Assembly: GCA_900290295.1 (NCBI GenBank)
Contig: OMSW01000284.1
Location: 18,686-50,807 of the forward strand
Direction of reading: 5' to 3'
Origin: Burkholderiales bacterium
Lineage (GTDB): Bacteria; Pseudomonadota; Gammaproteobacteria; Burkholderiales; Burkholderiaceae_F
Length of the DNA: 32,122 bases
The notes under the pieces were generated by a model, which saw nothing but the letters and a program-made list of their open reading frames with translations, was not told the origin of the DNA and ran no database searches. Made by a program: the position numbers and the translations under genes. This document shows positions 17,335 through 25,101 of the stretch, one piece after another (the stretch's first letter is position 1; each line of letters opens with the position of its first letter).

Positions 17335-18600
17335 GTGCCTTACGTCTCGGTCGCGGCGCTTGCATCCGGGGAACGCAGGGCCGACGCTGCCCGCGTCCTC
17401 TTTATCCTCGCCGCGATCGGCAGTTTCAGTTCGCCGCCGGTCGCCAATATTGCCGAGGGCCTCGGCCTGATCGCGTTTTTTACCAGTCCGGGCGCCTGGA
17501 TCCGGTTGCGTACCGCGGCGGCACTGCCGCTCGGGGCCGGATCGCTGATACTTCTCACCACCATGGCGGTGGCGATGCTCTGGGCCGATGTCGAGTGGGT
17601 TCGGCGATTTGCCGCTTGGTGGAGTTGGCGCCCGTTGTTGCTGCTTCTGGTCGCCTCCGCCCTCTTTACTGAGGCGCGCTGGAAAGAGCGCTTTGCCCTG
17701 GCACTGGTTGGCGCGCTCGTGCTGGCTGCGGTGGTGTCCTTTGTTGCGCGCCTTCTCGCCGCTCCCGCGCCGGCCGATCCGGCGGTGATCCACGAACCGG
17801 GAATCATCCTGCGCAACCATACGACCCAGGGCATGGCCTTTGTCGTCGGCACCGTGCTTGCGGCAATGCTTGCGTGGGGATGCCCGGTCTCGTCGCGCCG
17901 ACGTCAGTTTCTGTTGGTGGCGATTGTCCTGTTCGTCGCCAACATCGCATTGATCGCAAGCGGGCGCAGCGCACACGTCGCGCTACTGGTGGCCGGTGCC
18001 GTAGGGGCGTTTTCCTTGTTGCAGGGCCGGCGGCGCTGGCTGGCGCCGATCGTTGTCCTGGTGCTGGGCACCGCAGTCCTGGCGTCGTCCTCGATGGTGC
18101 GGCAACGTTTCGAGACCGCCGTTGGCGAGCTCGATTCCGGAGTGAGCTCGCCAAACGTAACGTCCATGGGTCTGCGCAAGGTTATCTGGGAAACCACGGG
18201 GGAGCTGATTTCCCGGCGGCCCTTGCTCGGCTACGGCGTTGGGGGCTTCGCCCCTGCGTACGCCAAGTTGGTCCACCAGCACTACACGGGCTGGCAGGCC
18301 GCGGAAGCCACCGACACACACAATCAGTACCTGCATGTAATGGTGGAGGCCGGGATTCCGGGCGTGCTGGCGTTTCTCGCTTTTGTCGTCGGCGTAATGC
18401 GCCAGAGCGCGCCGGCGCCATTTCGCGGTGCCGGATTGGCCCTTTTTTCGGCCTGGTTGGTTACGAGTCTGTTCAACTCGCACTTTCAATCCTTTGCCGA
18501 AGCACACCTGATCGGCCTTGTGCTCGGAGCGCTGCTCGCCGGCCGCGCTGCTTACCCTTCGGCGAGCTCCGCGGCGACGACGGCGGCAACCAGATCGTAG
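17335..18600 (+). CDS. O-antigen ligase-like polytopic membrane protein (Wzy_C/WaaL family)
   Basis: This 421-residue protein from a GTG start has about ten to twelve hydrophobic segments. The family's large periplasmic loop lies at about residues 255-340. It contains GLRKVIWETTGELISRRP, LLGYGVGGFAPAYAK and the conserved TDTHNQYLHVMVEAGIPG, the His-containing motif typical of O-antigen ligases and polymerases. A ligase moves undecaprenyl-linked polysaccharide onto lipid A-core, while a Wzy polymerase extends it. Sequence alone does not separate these well, but the neighbours (GT25, GT9, MsbA) favour an LPS role. The last 49 bases overlap the 3' end of the opposite-strand GT9 gene, and the C-terminal SASSAATTAATRS comes from that shared stretch. 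Confidence 0.82.
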   Translation: MPYVSVAALASGERRADAARVLFILAAIGSFSSPPVANIAEGLGLIAFFTSPGAWIRLRTAAALPLGAGSLILLTTMAVAMLWADVEWVRRFAAWWSWRPLLLLLVASALFTEARWKERFALALVGALVLAAVVSFVARLLAAPAPADPAVIHEPGIILRNHTTQGMAFVVGTVLAAMLAWGCPVSSRRRQFLLVAIVLFVANIALIASGRSAHVALLVAGAVGAFSLLQGRRRWLAPIVVLVLGTAVLASSSMVRQRFETAVGELDSGVSSPNVTSMGLRKVIWETTGELISRRPLLGYGVGGFAPAYAKLVHQHYTGWQAAEATDTHNQYLHVMVEAGIPGVLAFLAFVVGVMRQSAPAPFRGAGLALFSAWLVTSLFNSHFQSFAEAHLIGLVLGALLAGRAAYPSASSAATTAATRS

Positions 18601-19487
18601 CTCGGCCAGCCGCCGCTGCCGCCAACGAGCCGGGCGCGGAGACTGCGTGGCCGCGTCTTGGCCGGGTCCGTGACACCGAACACGCCGACGAGCCGCGCCC
18701 CGACGGCAGCAGCCAGGTGGCCAGGACCACTGTCGTTGGCAATTACCAGGCGGCTGCCGGCCAGCAGTGCCCCAAACGCACCCAGATCCAATGGCTCGAT
18801 CATGCGCGCCTCCGGAATCGCCGCCTTCGCGGCCGCCTGCTCACCCGGGCCAGGACATACGACGACCTCGTATCCGCCGCCGATCAGTTCCCGACCCATG
18901 CGGCCGAAGCCGCTCCAGCACTTGATACGCCCACGGTGCCGACCCTGCGCCACGGGACACAGGGCCACATACTTCGCGCCGATTCCGGCACGTGCCAGGG
19001 CCGCCGCGGCACGCTCGCGGGCCGCATCGGTGAGCCGCAATTGCGGTGCCGAGGCGGGCCCCGGCGCAAGATTCAACAATGTTTGCGCAAGGTGCAAGTA
19101 GTACTCAACGGTGTGCATGTCGCCGGACCAGCCGGGGGGAACGGCAATCGCCGGCCGCAGCAGCAAGCTGCGCCCGTCCGTCGCGTAGCCGGCCGGTCGC
19201 AATCCGGCGAGCCGGAATTCCAGCGCGGAAGAAAACGAATTGGTAAGTAACAATGCATTACACGGTCGCTGCTCGCCGAGGCGCAGGGCGTGCAGCGCGG
19301 CAATCCGCGCGCTGCGGGCCACGGGAAGTGCGATCACCTGCCACGGATAGGCGGCGAAGAGCTCCGCTGCCCAGGGACGACCGACGAGGGTGAGCGTGAT
19401 TCCTTGCCCGGCGAGCCGATCCAGGGTCGGCAGCGTCATGCAGGCATCGCCCAAGTGGTTCGGCAAGCGAATGATCAGGGTACGCAT
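18552..19487 (-). CDS. Glycosyltransferase family 9, heptosyltransferase-like
   Basis: This 311-residue protein is an ADP-heptose:LPS heptosyltransferase family member. I place the start at the ATG at 19487, giving MRTLIIRLPNHLGDACMTLP, the standard GT9 opening with the G-D pair. A longer open frame to 19580 lacks family similarity. The C-terminal donor-site segment ANDSGPGHLAAAVGARLVGVFGVTDP (written here in pieces: NDSGPGHLAAA, then GVFGVTDP) is clear. Lys in place of the usual Trp/Tyr after DP (DPAKTRPRS) may alter donor preference. It converges on and overlaps the ligase gene, and diverges from msbA with 128 bases between starts. A TAAAATGCGG box on this strand at 19601-19596 could be its -10. 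Confidence 0.85.
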   Translation of the reverse strand: MRTLIIRLPNHLGDACMTLPTLDRLAGQGITLTLVGRPWAAELFAAYPWQVIALPVARSARIAALHALRLGEQRPCNALLLTNSFSSALEFRLAGLRPAGYATDGRSLLLRPAIAVPPGWSGDMHTVEYYLHLAQTLLNLAPGPASAPQLRLTDAARERAAAALARAGIGAKYVALCPVAQGRHRGRIKCWSGFGRMGRELIGGGYEVVVCPGPGEQAAAKAAIPEARMIEPLDLGAFGALLAGSRLVIANDSGPGHLAAAVGARLVGVFGVTDPAKTRPRSLRARLVGGSGGWPSYDLVAAVVAAELAEG

Positions 19488-19590
19488 CGTGAATGCCGGT
19501 GGCGGGACGACCGATGACGGAATGGCCGGAGCGGAGCGCGCCGGGCGATCGCATACACTACCGCACCCGCTACGCCGCAAACGGCGGGGC

Positions 19591-19604
19591 GCCGCATTTT
19601 ACCG
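19591..19604 (-). promoter_or_regulatory. TAAAATGCGGC box, possible promoter toward the GT9 gene
   Basis: On the minus strand CGGTAAAATGCGGC (TAAAAT at 19601-19596) lies between the divergent GT9 and msbA genes. Nearly the same string, CGGATAAAATGCGGC, precedes maf at 24954-24959. TAAAAT matches five of six positions of the -10 consensus. The leader to the GT9 ATG would be about 100 bases. No convincing -35 is seen. Confidence 0.3.
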
Positions 19605-19615
19605 AACCCTCTTGC

Positions 19616-21370
19616 ATGAACCCACCGGAGCCCGCCTCGCGATTTGCCGATCCTAGCCTGCGGCGCATGGCTGGCATGGTGCTGCAGCACCGGCCGATCC
19701 TGGCGATGGCGGTTTTCGCGATGCTTATCGATTCGGCGTGCCAAGGCGTCATCGCGCGCCTGACCAGCGTGCTGCTGTCGCGCGGCATCGTGCAAAACGA
19801 CCCCGCGTTCGGCTACTGGATGCCGCTTGCTTTTGTCGGCGTGTTCCTGGTTCGCGGCCTGGCCAATTACAGCAGCTCGTACCTGGTCAGCAGTGTGTCG
19901 CAGCGGGTATTGGTAGAGTTGCGCCAGGCGATGTTTCAACGTTTGCTGCGCTGGCCGCAGGCCACGCTGGAGAACACGCCCTCGGGCCTGGTGATTTCGA
20001 AATTCATCAACGAGGCGAGCAACGCGCTTAACCTGGCGGCGGAGGTTCTCACGACGCTGGTACGCGAATCGCTCACGACCCTGGCGCTGCTGGGGCTGCT
20101 TTTGTACGACAACTGGCGCCTTACGTTGTTGACCGTCGTTGTCGGGCCGCTCATCGCCATGGTGCTGCGCAGCTTCAGTGGTCGCCTGCGGCGGCTCAAC
20201 ATCGAGAGCCAGTCGATGCTGGGCGAGATGACGCGCGCAGTGCAGGAGGCGCATGATGCCAGCCGCGTGATCAAGGTGTACGACGGTGTGCGGTACGAGA
20301 CCGAGCGCTTCGAGCGCATCAACCTGCGATTGCGTCGCTTTGCGATGAAGATGCAGGTTGCCTGGTCGGCGGCAACTCCGGCCACCCAGCTTATCGCCGC
20401 TGTCGGGTTGGCAATTGTCATCAGCATCGCGATGTGGCAGGCACACGCCGGCCTGTTGAGCACGGAACAATTCATTGAATTTCTCACGGCCGCCTTGCTG
20501 ATTTTGCAGCCGTTGCGCCATCTCGCGTCGGTCAACAGCCCGATCGCGCGCATGTCGGCGGCTGCAGACAGCGTGTTCGCCATGATCGATTCGGCCTCCG
20601 AAGAGGAGACCGGTCAGCGCGATCTCGAGCGCTCGTACGGCGCGATCGAACTGTCTCATGTGGGCTTTCGCTATCCGGGTGCTGCCACCCCCGCCTTGGA
20701 TGATGTCAACCTCGAGGTCCGTCCCGGCGAGACGATCGCGCTGGTCGGCCCATCCGGCGCCGGCAAGACCACGTTGGTCAATCTCATCCCGCGCTTCATT
20801 CGTCCCACCGCCGGCGAAATCCGGATTGATGGCATTTCGCTTGCCGAACTCACGCTCGCCAGCCTGCGCAGGCAGATCGCGCTCGTGTCGCAGGACGTGG
20901 TTTTGTTTGACGATACGATCGATGCCAACATTGCCTACGGCGCATCCGGCACCGCCACTGCCGCGCAGGTGCGTGCCGCCACCGAGGCCGCGTTTCTCCT
21001 GCCACTGATCGAGTCGCTCCCGGCCGGCTTCGATACGCGGATCGGCGAGAACGCCGTCAAGCTCTCGGGGGGTCAGCGCCAGCGCCTGTCGATTGCCCGG
21101 GCGCTGCTCAAGAACGCACCGATCCTGCTGCTGGATGAAGCGACCTCGGCGTTGGATTCGGAATCCGAACGCTACATCCAGATGTCGCTGGAGCGCCTGA
21201 TGAGCGGCCGCACGACCATCGTTGTTGCCCATCGCCTCTCCACAATTGAACGCGCGGACCGAATTGTCGTGCTAGAAAACGGGCGGATCGTGGAGGTGGG
21301 CGGGCATGCGGAACTGCTCGCCTTAGGCGGTCTATACGCGAACCTGCATCGCATACAGTTCGCCGCCTGA
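19616..21370 (+). CDS. msbA: MsbA, lipid A-core flippase (ABC exporter)
   Basis: This ABC half-transporter has 584 residues, almost exactly the usual MsbA length, counting from the ATG at 19616 (MNPPEPASRFADP). The frame is open to 19493, but that extra part has no family similarity. Six transmembrane helices occupy residues about 20-320. The nucleotide-binding domain follows: Walker A GPSGAGKTT, Q-loop ALVSQDVVLFDD, signature LSGGQRQRLSIARAL, Walker B ILLLDEATSALD and H-loop VAHRLST. MsbA flips lipid A-core across the inner membrane to feed the LPS transport bridge. The transmembrane motif LENTPSGLVISKFINEAS and the context of LPS glycosyltransferases favour MsbA over other exporters. No good ribosome binding site precedes the ATG. 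Confidence 0.93.
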   Translation: MNPPEPASRFADPSLRRMAGMVLQHRPILAMAVFAMLIDSACQGVIARLTSVLLSRGIVQNDPAFGYWMPLAFVGVFLVRGLANYSSSYLVSSVSQRVLVELRQAMFQRLLRWPQATLENTPSGLVISKFINEASNALNLAAEVLTTLVRESLTTLALLGLLLYDNWRLTLLTVVVGPLIAMVLRSFSGRLRRLNIESQSMLGEMTRAVQEAHDASRVIKVYDGVRYETERFERINLRLRRFAMKMQVAWSAATPATQLIAAVGLAIVISIAMWQAHAGLLSTEQFIEFLTAALLILQPLRHLASVNSPIARMSAAADSVFAMIDSASEEETGQRDLERSYGAIELSHVGFRYPGAATPALDDVNLEVRPGETIALVGPSGAGKTTLVNLIPRFIRPTAGEIRIDGISLAELTLASLRRQIALVSQDVVLFDDTIDANIAYGASGTATAAQVRAATEAAFLLPLIESLPAGFDTRIGENAVKLSGGQRQRLSIARALLKNAPILLLDEATSALDSESERYIQMSLERLMSGRTTIVVAHRLSTIERADRIVVLENGRIVEVGGHAELLALGGLYANLHRIQFAA

Positions 21371-21442
21371 GCGGCCAATCCGGGCGGACCGCCGCGCCAT
21401 GCATGGGGCAAGCGCTCCCGCGTAGCGCGTCGCGCCAGCTCC

Positions 21443-21832
21443 CTATCGGGCTAGCGCCGCGCCGCGCTCCTTCAGCAGCGCCCGAAGAACCGAACGATGA
21501 CAGCGTGACTCGTCCTGGCAATAGCAACCGACCGAGAAATTGGCGTGGTGCGAAAGCGCTGCCAAAAGCTCGATCGTCCGCGCGGCGTCTGCTTGGGCCA
21601 TCTCCGCCCGATAGCGCTTGGCAAAGATTGCCCACTTCGCATCGTCGCTGGCCTGTTGTCCGAGCTTTATTGTGGCGGCGCTCGGCGCGAGCATGGGGTA
21701 CCAGACGTCGTACCAGTTCTGACGGGCGAACTGCGTCTTCGGAACGCCGCGAGGTGGCCGCCGCACTGTGCCGATCCGCGGGCCTTCGTCCGCAGTCCGA
21801 TCGCTGCCGAGCCGAACGATTCGAATCGCCAT
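21443..21832 (-). CDS. DUF488-family protein
   Basis: This small 129-residue protein belongs to DUF488, function unknown. The start at 21832 (MAIRIVRLGSDRTADEG) is supported by GGAGA with six bases to the ATG. Visible family features are GTVRRPPRGVPKTQFARQ, an aromatic NWYDVWYP segment and the C-terminal FSVGCYCQDESRCHRSVLR, with the Cys/His cluster (CYC...RCHR) seen in this family. That cluster could bind a metal or a thiol, which is inference. It starts 28 bases after the DJ-1/PfpI-like gene stop on the same strand, so the two are probably an operon. The frame runs further upstream through that gene, but only the part from 21832 looks like a DUF488 protein. Confidence 0.85.
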   Translation of the reverse strand: MAIRIVRLGSDRTADEGPRIGTVRRPPRGVPKTQFARQNWYDVWYPMLAPSAATIKLGQQASDDAKWAIFAKRYRAEMAQADAARTIELLAALSHHANFSVGCYCQDESRCHRSVLRALLKERGAALAR

Positions 21833-21860
21833 GGAGGTTCTCCTTATTGCCGCAAGCCAA

Positions 21861-22667
21861 TCAAGCCGATTCGCCGGGGCCGCGCCGCGCAGACGCGTCG
21901 TCGAAACTCCGCGGACGATTCGGGCCGAGGATGGCCGCGAATTCGTTCGCGAACCGATGCGCGTCGCCCGGCCAGCGCGCCGAGATGTACTGGCCGTCAC
22001 GCACGGTAAAGCCGACATCGAGCTTGGACGGTGCGTCGCGTGTGGTAGTGAACGGCCCGGGGATGAAATCGGTCGGGCTGGCAAGCGCCTCGCTCACTTC
22101 GTCCTGTACCGGCGTCGGGTACGTACGGTAGTAGCTGCCTAGCCACAGCGCCGTGAGCGCCCAGGCGGTGAGTTCCATCCGTCTGGTAAGCGCGGTGGTC
22201 TTCCTACCGAGCAGCACCGACCGACCATTAGCCGCACGCGAGCGCGCCGCGAGCAGTACGCCATGGCAGATCGCGCCCACCGGCTTGCCCTGCCCGAACG
22301 CGGCGGCGACCAGCGCCTGCAGTACTTGGGACTCGAGGTACGGTTTCATGCCGGGCGCGTGGCCGCCGGGCAGCATCAGCGCGTCGAAATCCGCGCTGCC
22401 TAGGTCCGCATGACGCCGCGGGCGCTGGAACGCTGCGCTGATGGCCATTTCGCTGTACGCGCGCCGTCCATTGGAGTGCGCCATCAGCGCCGTCTTCAGA
22501 ACGCCGAGACCGCGGCCAGTGAGCATGCGCTCGTCGGCCTGTCCGGGCCGGCCGTCCGGCGTGGCAAAAAGCACCGTGTGACCGAGCCCCGAGAGCACTC
22601 GCCATGGCACCGCTGTCTCCGTGGGGTCGAAGTCGCGGCTCGGAAGCGGAATGAGCACGGTAGCCAA
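21861..22667 (-). CDS. DJ-1/PfpI family class I glutamine amidotransferase-like protein
   Basis: This 268-residue DJ-1/PfpI superfamily protein starts at TTG, chosen because AGGAG lies six bases before it and the N-terminal strand MATVLIPLPSRDFDPTE fits the family. The nucleophile elbow GAICHG gives the reactive Cys at about residue 134, and LMLPGGHAPGMKPY shows the preceding loop. Relatives include Hsp31-like chaperones/glyoxalases and plain putative amidotransferases. Which activity it has cannot be told. The long C-terminus with WLGSYYRTYPTPVQDE and DGQYISARWPGDAHRFANEF resembles a DJ-1 subgroup of about 230-270 residues. It is followed by the DUF488 gene and together they sit between msbA and rng, like an insertion next to the conserved run. 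Confidence 0.88.
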   Translation of the reverse strand: MATVLIPLPSRDFDPTETAVPWRVLSGLGHTVLFATPDGRPGQADERMLTGRGLGVLKTALMAHSNGRRAYSEMAISAAFQRPRRHADLGSADFDALMLPGGHAPGMKPYLESQVLQALVAAAFGQGKPVGAICHGVLLAARSRAANGRSVLLGRKTTALTRRMELTAWALTALWLGSYYRTYPTPVQDEVSEALASPTDFIPGPFTTTRDAPSKLDVGFTVRDGQYISARWPGDAHRFANEFAAILGPNRPRSFDDASARRGPGESA

Positions 22668-22693
22668 GGTGATCTCCTGGTTCTCTAACGGCT

Positions 22694-22722
22694 GGGCCGG
22701 CGCCGACAGGAATTGCCGGCCC
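22694..22722. repeat. GC-rich inverted repeat between rng and the DJ-1/PfpI-like gene
   Basis: GGGCCGGC (22694-22701) and GCCGGCCC (22715-22722) form a perfect 8-bp stem with a 13-base loop. Two more pairs are possible if a U-G pair is allowed. It lies downstream of rng and upstream of the TTG-started gene. There is no T-run on either strand, so it does not look like a standard intrinsic terminator. It could still stop or stabilise a transcript end, or be a regulator site. Confidence 0.5.
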
Positions 22723-22801
22723 GGTCGAGCTGCGCGCGGGCGGCCCGTAGTGCTTGGGTGGAAATCTGCCGACGAACGTCATTTTGCCGCGGAAACCACC
22801 C

Positions 22802-24262
22802 TCAAATCAGCACGACGTCGTACTGCTCCTGGTGGTAGAGCGTCTCGACCTGCATCGAGATCGGCTTGCCGATGAAATCCGACAGCATCGCGAGCGACTG
22901 CGACTCCTCCTCGAGGAACAGGTCGATCACTTTTTGCGACCCCAGGATGCGGAACTCGCGCGCGTCTCCGAACTGGCGAGCCTCGCGCAAGATTTCGCGC
23001 AAAATCTCGTAACAGACGGTACGCGCAGTCTTTAGCTCGCCGCGGCTGCTGCACACCGGGCAGGGTTCGCACAGCACATGTGCCAGCGACTCGCGCGTGC
23101 GCTTGCGTGTCATCTCTACCAGGCCCAGCTGGGTGAATTCGCTGACCGTCATACGGGTGCGGTCGCGCGCCAGGGCCCTGCGAAATTCGGACAAGACGGC
23201 GTCGCGGTGCGCGGAATTGCCCATGTCGATGAAGTCCACAACGATGATGCCGCCGAGGTTGCGAAGGCGCAGCTGGCGCGCGATTGCGTGGGCCGCCTCA
23301 AGGTTGGTCTTGAAGATCGTGTCATCGAAGTTGCGCGTTCCGACAAAGGCTCCGGTATTGACGTCGACCGTCGTCATGGCTTCGGTCTGGTCGATAACCA
23401 GGTAGCCGCCGCTCTTGAGATCCACCCGGCGCGCCAGCGCCTTTTCAATCTCCTCGTCGATGAGATGCAGGTCGAATAGCGGCCGCTCGCCGGTGTAATG
23501 CAGCAGCTTGGATTCGACCCCGGGGACAAACTGGGCCGCGAAGGACTGAAGCGCGCAAAAATTCTCCCGCGAGTCGATCTGGACGGATTCGGTCTGTTCG
23601 GTTACCAAGTCGCGCAGCACGCGCTGCGCCAGGGAAAGTTCCTGGTACAGCAGTGCCGGAGGAGTCGACTGCGTACCGGTGCTGCGGATCTGCGCCCAGC
23701 GCTTACGCAGGTACTCGATGTCGTTGCTCAGGTCGCCGGCGCTTGCATCCTCTGCGCTCGTGCGAACGATGAAGCCGCCGGGCTCGTCAGCGGATACGAG
23801 CCGTGTCAGTAACTCCCTAAGCTGTGCGCGTTCGGTCTCGTCCTCGATGCGTTGCGAAACACCAATGTGCGATTCCTGCGGCAGGAAAACCAGGTTACGG
23901 CCCGCAAGACTGATTTGGGTCGACAGGCGGGCACCCTTGGTGCCGATCGCATCCTTGATGACTTGGACTACGAGCGCATCACCCTCATGGATCAGGCGTT
24001 CGATCGGCGGCTTGTCACTGACGTATTGGCGCGTCTCCCAGATGTCGGCGACATGCAGGAAGGCCGCGCGTTCGAGTCCGATGTCGATGAAGGCTGATTG
24101 CATGCCGGGCAGGACCCGCGCCACCCGGCCGACATAGACGTTGCCGACCAGGCCGCGGGTCGCCGTGCGCTCGACGTGCAGTTCCTGTACGACGCCCGTC
24201 AGCAGAACGGCGACGCGGGTTTCCTGCGGAGTGATATTGATGAGGATGTCTTCGGCGGACAT
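22802..24262 (-). CDS. rng: Ribonuclease G
   Basis: RNase G is the RNase E-family endonuclease that matures the 5' end of 16S rRNA and decays some mRNAs. From the ATG at 24262 (MSAEDILINITPQETRVA) the protein has 486 residues, the normal RNase G length without the long RNase E scaffold. An S1-like RNA-binding domain lies at about 38-125 (GNVYVGRVARVLPGMQSAFIDIG in pieces: GNVYVGRVARVL, MQSAFIDIG). The catalytic DNase-like domain has VDVNTGAFVG and VVDFIDM with the Mg-binding aspartates. The zinc-link cysteines appear as CEPCPVCSSRGE. The frame is open to 24466, but the extra part has no family similarity. It is the last gene of the yebC-to-rng run, 52 bases after maf. Confidence 0.96.
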   Translation of the reverse strand: MSAEDILINITPQETRVAVLLTGVVQELHVERTATRGLVGNVYVGRVARVLPGMQSAFIDIGLERAAFLHVADIWETRQYVSDKPPIERLIHEGDALVVQVIKDAIGTKGARLSTQISLAGRNLVFLPQESHIGVSQRIEDETERAQLRELLTRLVSADEPGGFIVRTSAEDASAGDLSNDIEYLRKRWAQIRSTGTQSTPPALLYQELSLAQRVLRDLVTEQTESVQIDSRENFCALQSFAAQFVPGVESKLLHYTGERPLFDLHLIDEEIEKALARRVDLKSGGYLVIDQTEAMTTVDVNTGAFVGTRNFDDTIFKTNLEAAHAIARQLRLRNLGGIIVVDFIDMGNSAHRDAVLSEFRRALARDRTRMTVSEFTQLGLVEMTRKRTRESLAHVLCEPCPVCSSRGELKTARTVCYEILREILREARQFGDAREFRILGSQKVIDLFLEEESQSLAMLSDFIGKPISMQVETLYHQEQYDVVLI

Positions 24263-24314
24263 GTCGGCACAGAATAGGGATCGATGCGCCGGGATGCGCC
24301 TTGCGAACGACCAG

Positions 24315-24938
24315 CTATAGCAATCGTACTCCGGCACGAGCCAGCAAGGAGGCCGTCTCCGCGAGCGGCAGCCCCACGACGCCAGAATAGCTTCCCTCGA
24401 TTCTCTCAACGAAGATGGCCGCGCGGCCTTGGATCGCGTAGCCGCCCGCCTTGTCGAAAGGTTCACCGCTGGAGCAGTAGCGGGCGATTTCGGCCGCGTC
24501 GATTGTGCGCAGGGTCACGTGCGAGGTCGAAAGGCTGGTCCATACCGTGACGCTCGGACCCCCCGGCGGCAGCGCCAGGGCGACCGCGGTCCGCACCTCA
24601 TGCGTACGGCCGGACAGCTTTTCGAGATACTTTGCGGCTTGCTGGGCGTCTTGTGGCTTACCGAGCATCTGGCCATCGACGATGACGATGGTATCGGCAC
24701 TCAGCACGGGCTTGAGCAACATCGAGCGGGACGCCAAGGCCTGCACCCCCTGCTCCGCCTTTTCCCGCGCGACCCGCACCACGAAGTCCACCGGGGACTC
24801 TCCCTGGCGAAGCTGCTCGCTGATGTCCGGACCTCGTGGCGGAACCACTCGCAGCAACAGAGTCTCGAAGCGGGCGCCGATCTGCCGCAGCAATTCGCGG
24901 CGCCGTGCGCTATGGGAGGCAAGGTAGAAGTCTGACAT
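24315..24938 (-). CDS. maf: Maf-family nucleoside triphosphate pyrophosphatase
   Basis: Maf proteins hydrolyse dTTP, UTP or modified nucleotides and so keep the nucleotide pool clean. The protein has 207 residues from the ATG at 24938. An earlier TTG at 24944 is possible but less likely. Family signatures are FYLASHSARRRELLRQIG at the N-terminus, VLSADTIVIVDGQMLGKP with the catalytic Asp, and KLSGRTHEVRTAVAL. Near the C-terminus, EPFDKAGGYAIQGRAAIFVERIEGSYSGVVGLPL (shown here as KAGGYAIQGRA and GSYSGVVGLPL) is typical. The E-P-F-D-K-A-G-G-Y string suggests the YhdE-type dTTP/UTP pyrophosphatase group. The 163-base gap before it holds a long hairpin and a -10-like TAAAAT, so maf-rng may have its own promoter. 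Confidence 0.95.
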   Translation of the reverse strand: MSDFYLASHSARRRELLRQIGARFETLLLRVVPPRGPDISEQLRQGESPVDFVVRVAREKAEQGVQALASRSMLLKPVLSADTIVIVDGQMLGKPQDAQQAAKYLEKLSGRTHEVRTAVALALPPGGPSVTVWTSLSTSHVTLRTIDAAEIARYCSSGEPFDKAGGYAIQGRAAIFVERIEGSYSGVVGLPLAETASLLARAGVRLL

Positions 24939-24953
24939 GTTCAACTCTGCCGC

Positions 24954-24959
24954 ATTTTA
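24954..24959 (-). promoter_or_regulatory. TAAAAT -10-like box before maf
   Basis: CGGATAAAATGCGGC on the minus strand carries TAAAAT (24959-24954), 15 bases before the maf ATG. The string recurs upstream of the GT9 gene. Its -35 region would fall inside the inverted repeat at 24968-25038. No recognisable -35 hexamer is seen. Confidence 0.35.
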
Positions 24960-24967
24960 TCCGTACG

Positions 24968-25038
24968 GTTATCGACGCAGTGTCCCGAACAAGCACCGCC
25001 CGGTCGGTCTGATTCCGGACACTGGCGTCTAGCGTAAC
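24968..25038 (-). other. Long imperfect inverted repeat / hairpin between rlmH and maf
   Basis: Going inward, GTTA (24968-24971) pairs with TAAC (25035-25038), then an unequal internal loop. GACGC (24974-24978) pairs with GCGTC (25025-25029). AGTGTCC (24979-24985) pairs with GGACACT (25017-25023), with one bulged G at 25024. After a C-C mismatch, GAA pairs with TTC. That makes 19 base pairs around a 23-base loop, which itself contains ACCG...CGGT. The element fills the middle of the only sizeable gap in the nadD-to-rng run. No T-run follows, so it is not a standard terminator. An operator, an RNA processing site or a dispersed repeat are all possible. Confidence 0.6.
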
Positions 25039-25101
25039 GCGTATTTTGGCCGAAGCAAGAGCGCGCCAGTATGCCGGCAGCCGCGCTCGGCGCCCGGGGC
25101 A

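Noticed and set aside
17874-19250. 458-residue plus-strand frame across the ligase and GT9 genes
   Set aside because: It spans the ends of two real genes in other frames and shows no family motifs.
19475-21232. 585-residue antisense frame opposite msbA
   Set aside because: The product is Gln/His/Arg-rich with no recognisable fold and mirrors MsbA codons.
22694-22722. Intrinsic terminator after rng
   Set aside because: The stem is strong, but there is no T-run on either strand, so I list it only as an inverted repeat.
24968-25038. Integron attC site
   Set aside because: The imperfect palindrome looks similar at first, but its ends read GTTACGC and do not fit the GTTRRRY/RYYYAAC core sites, and no integrase or gene cassettes are present.
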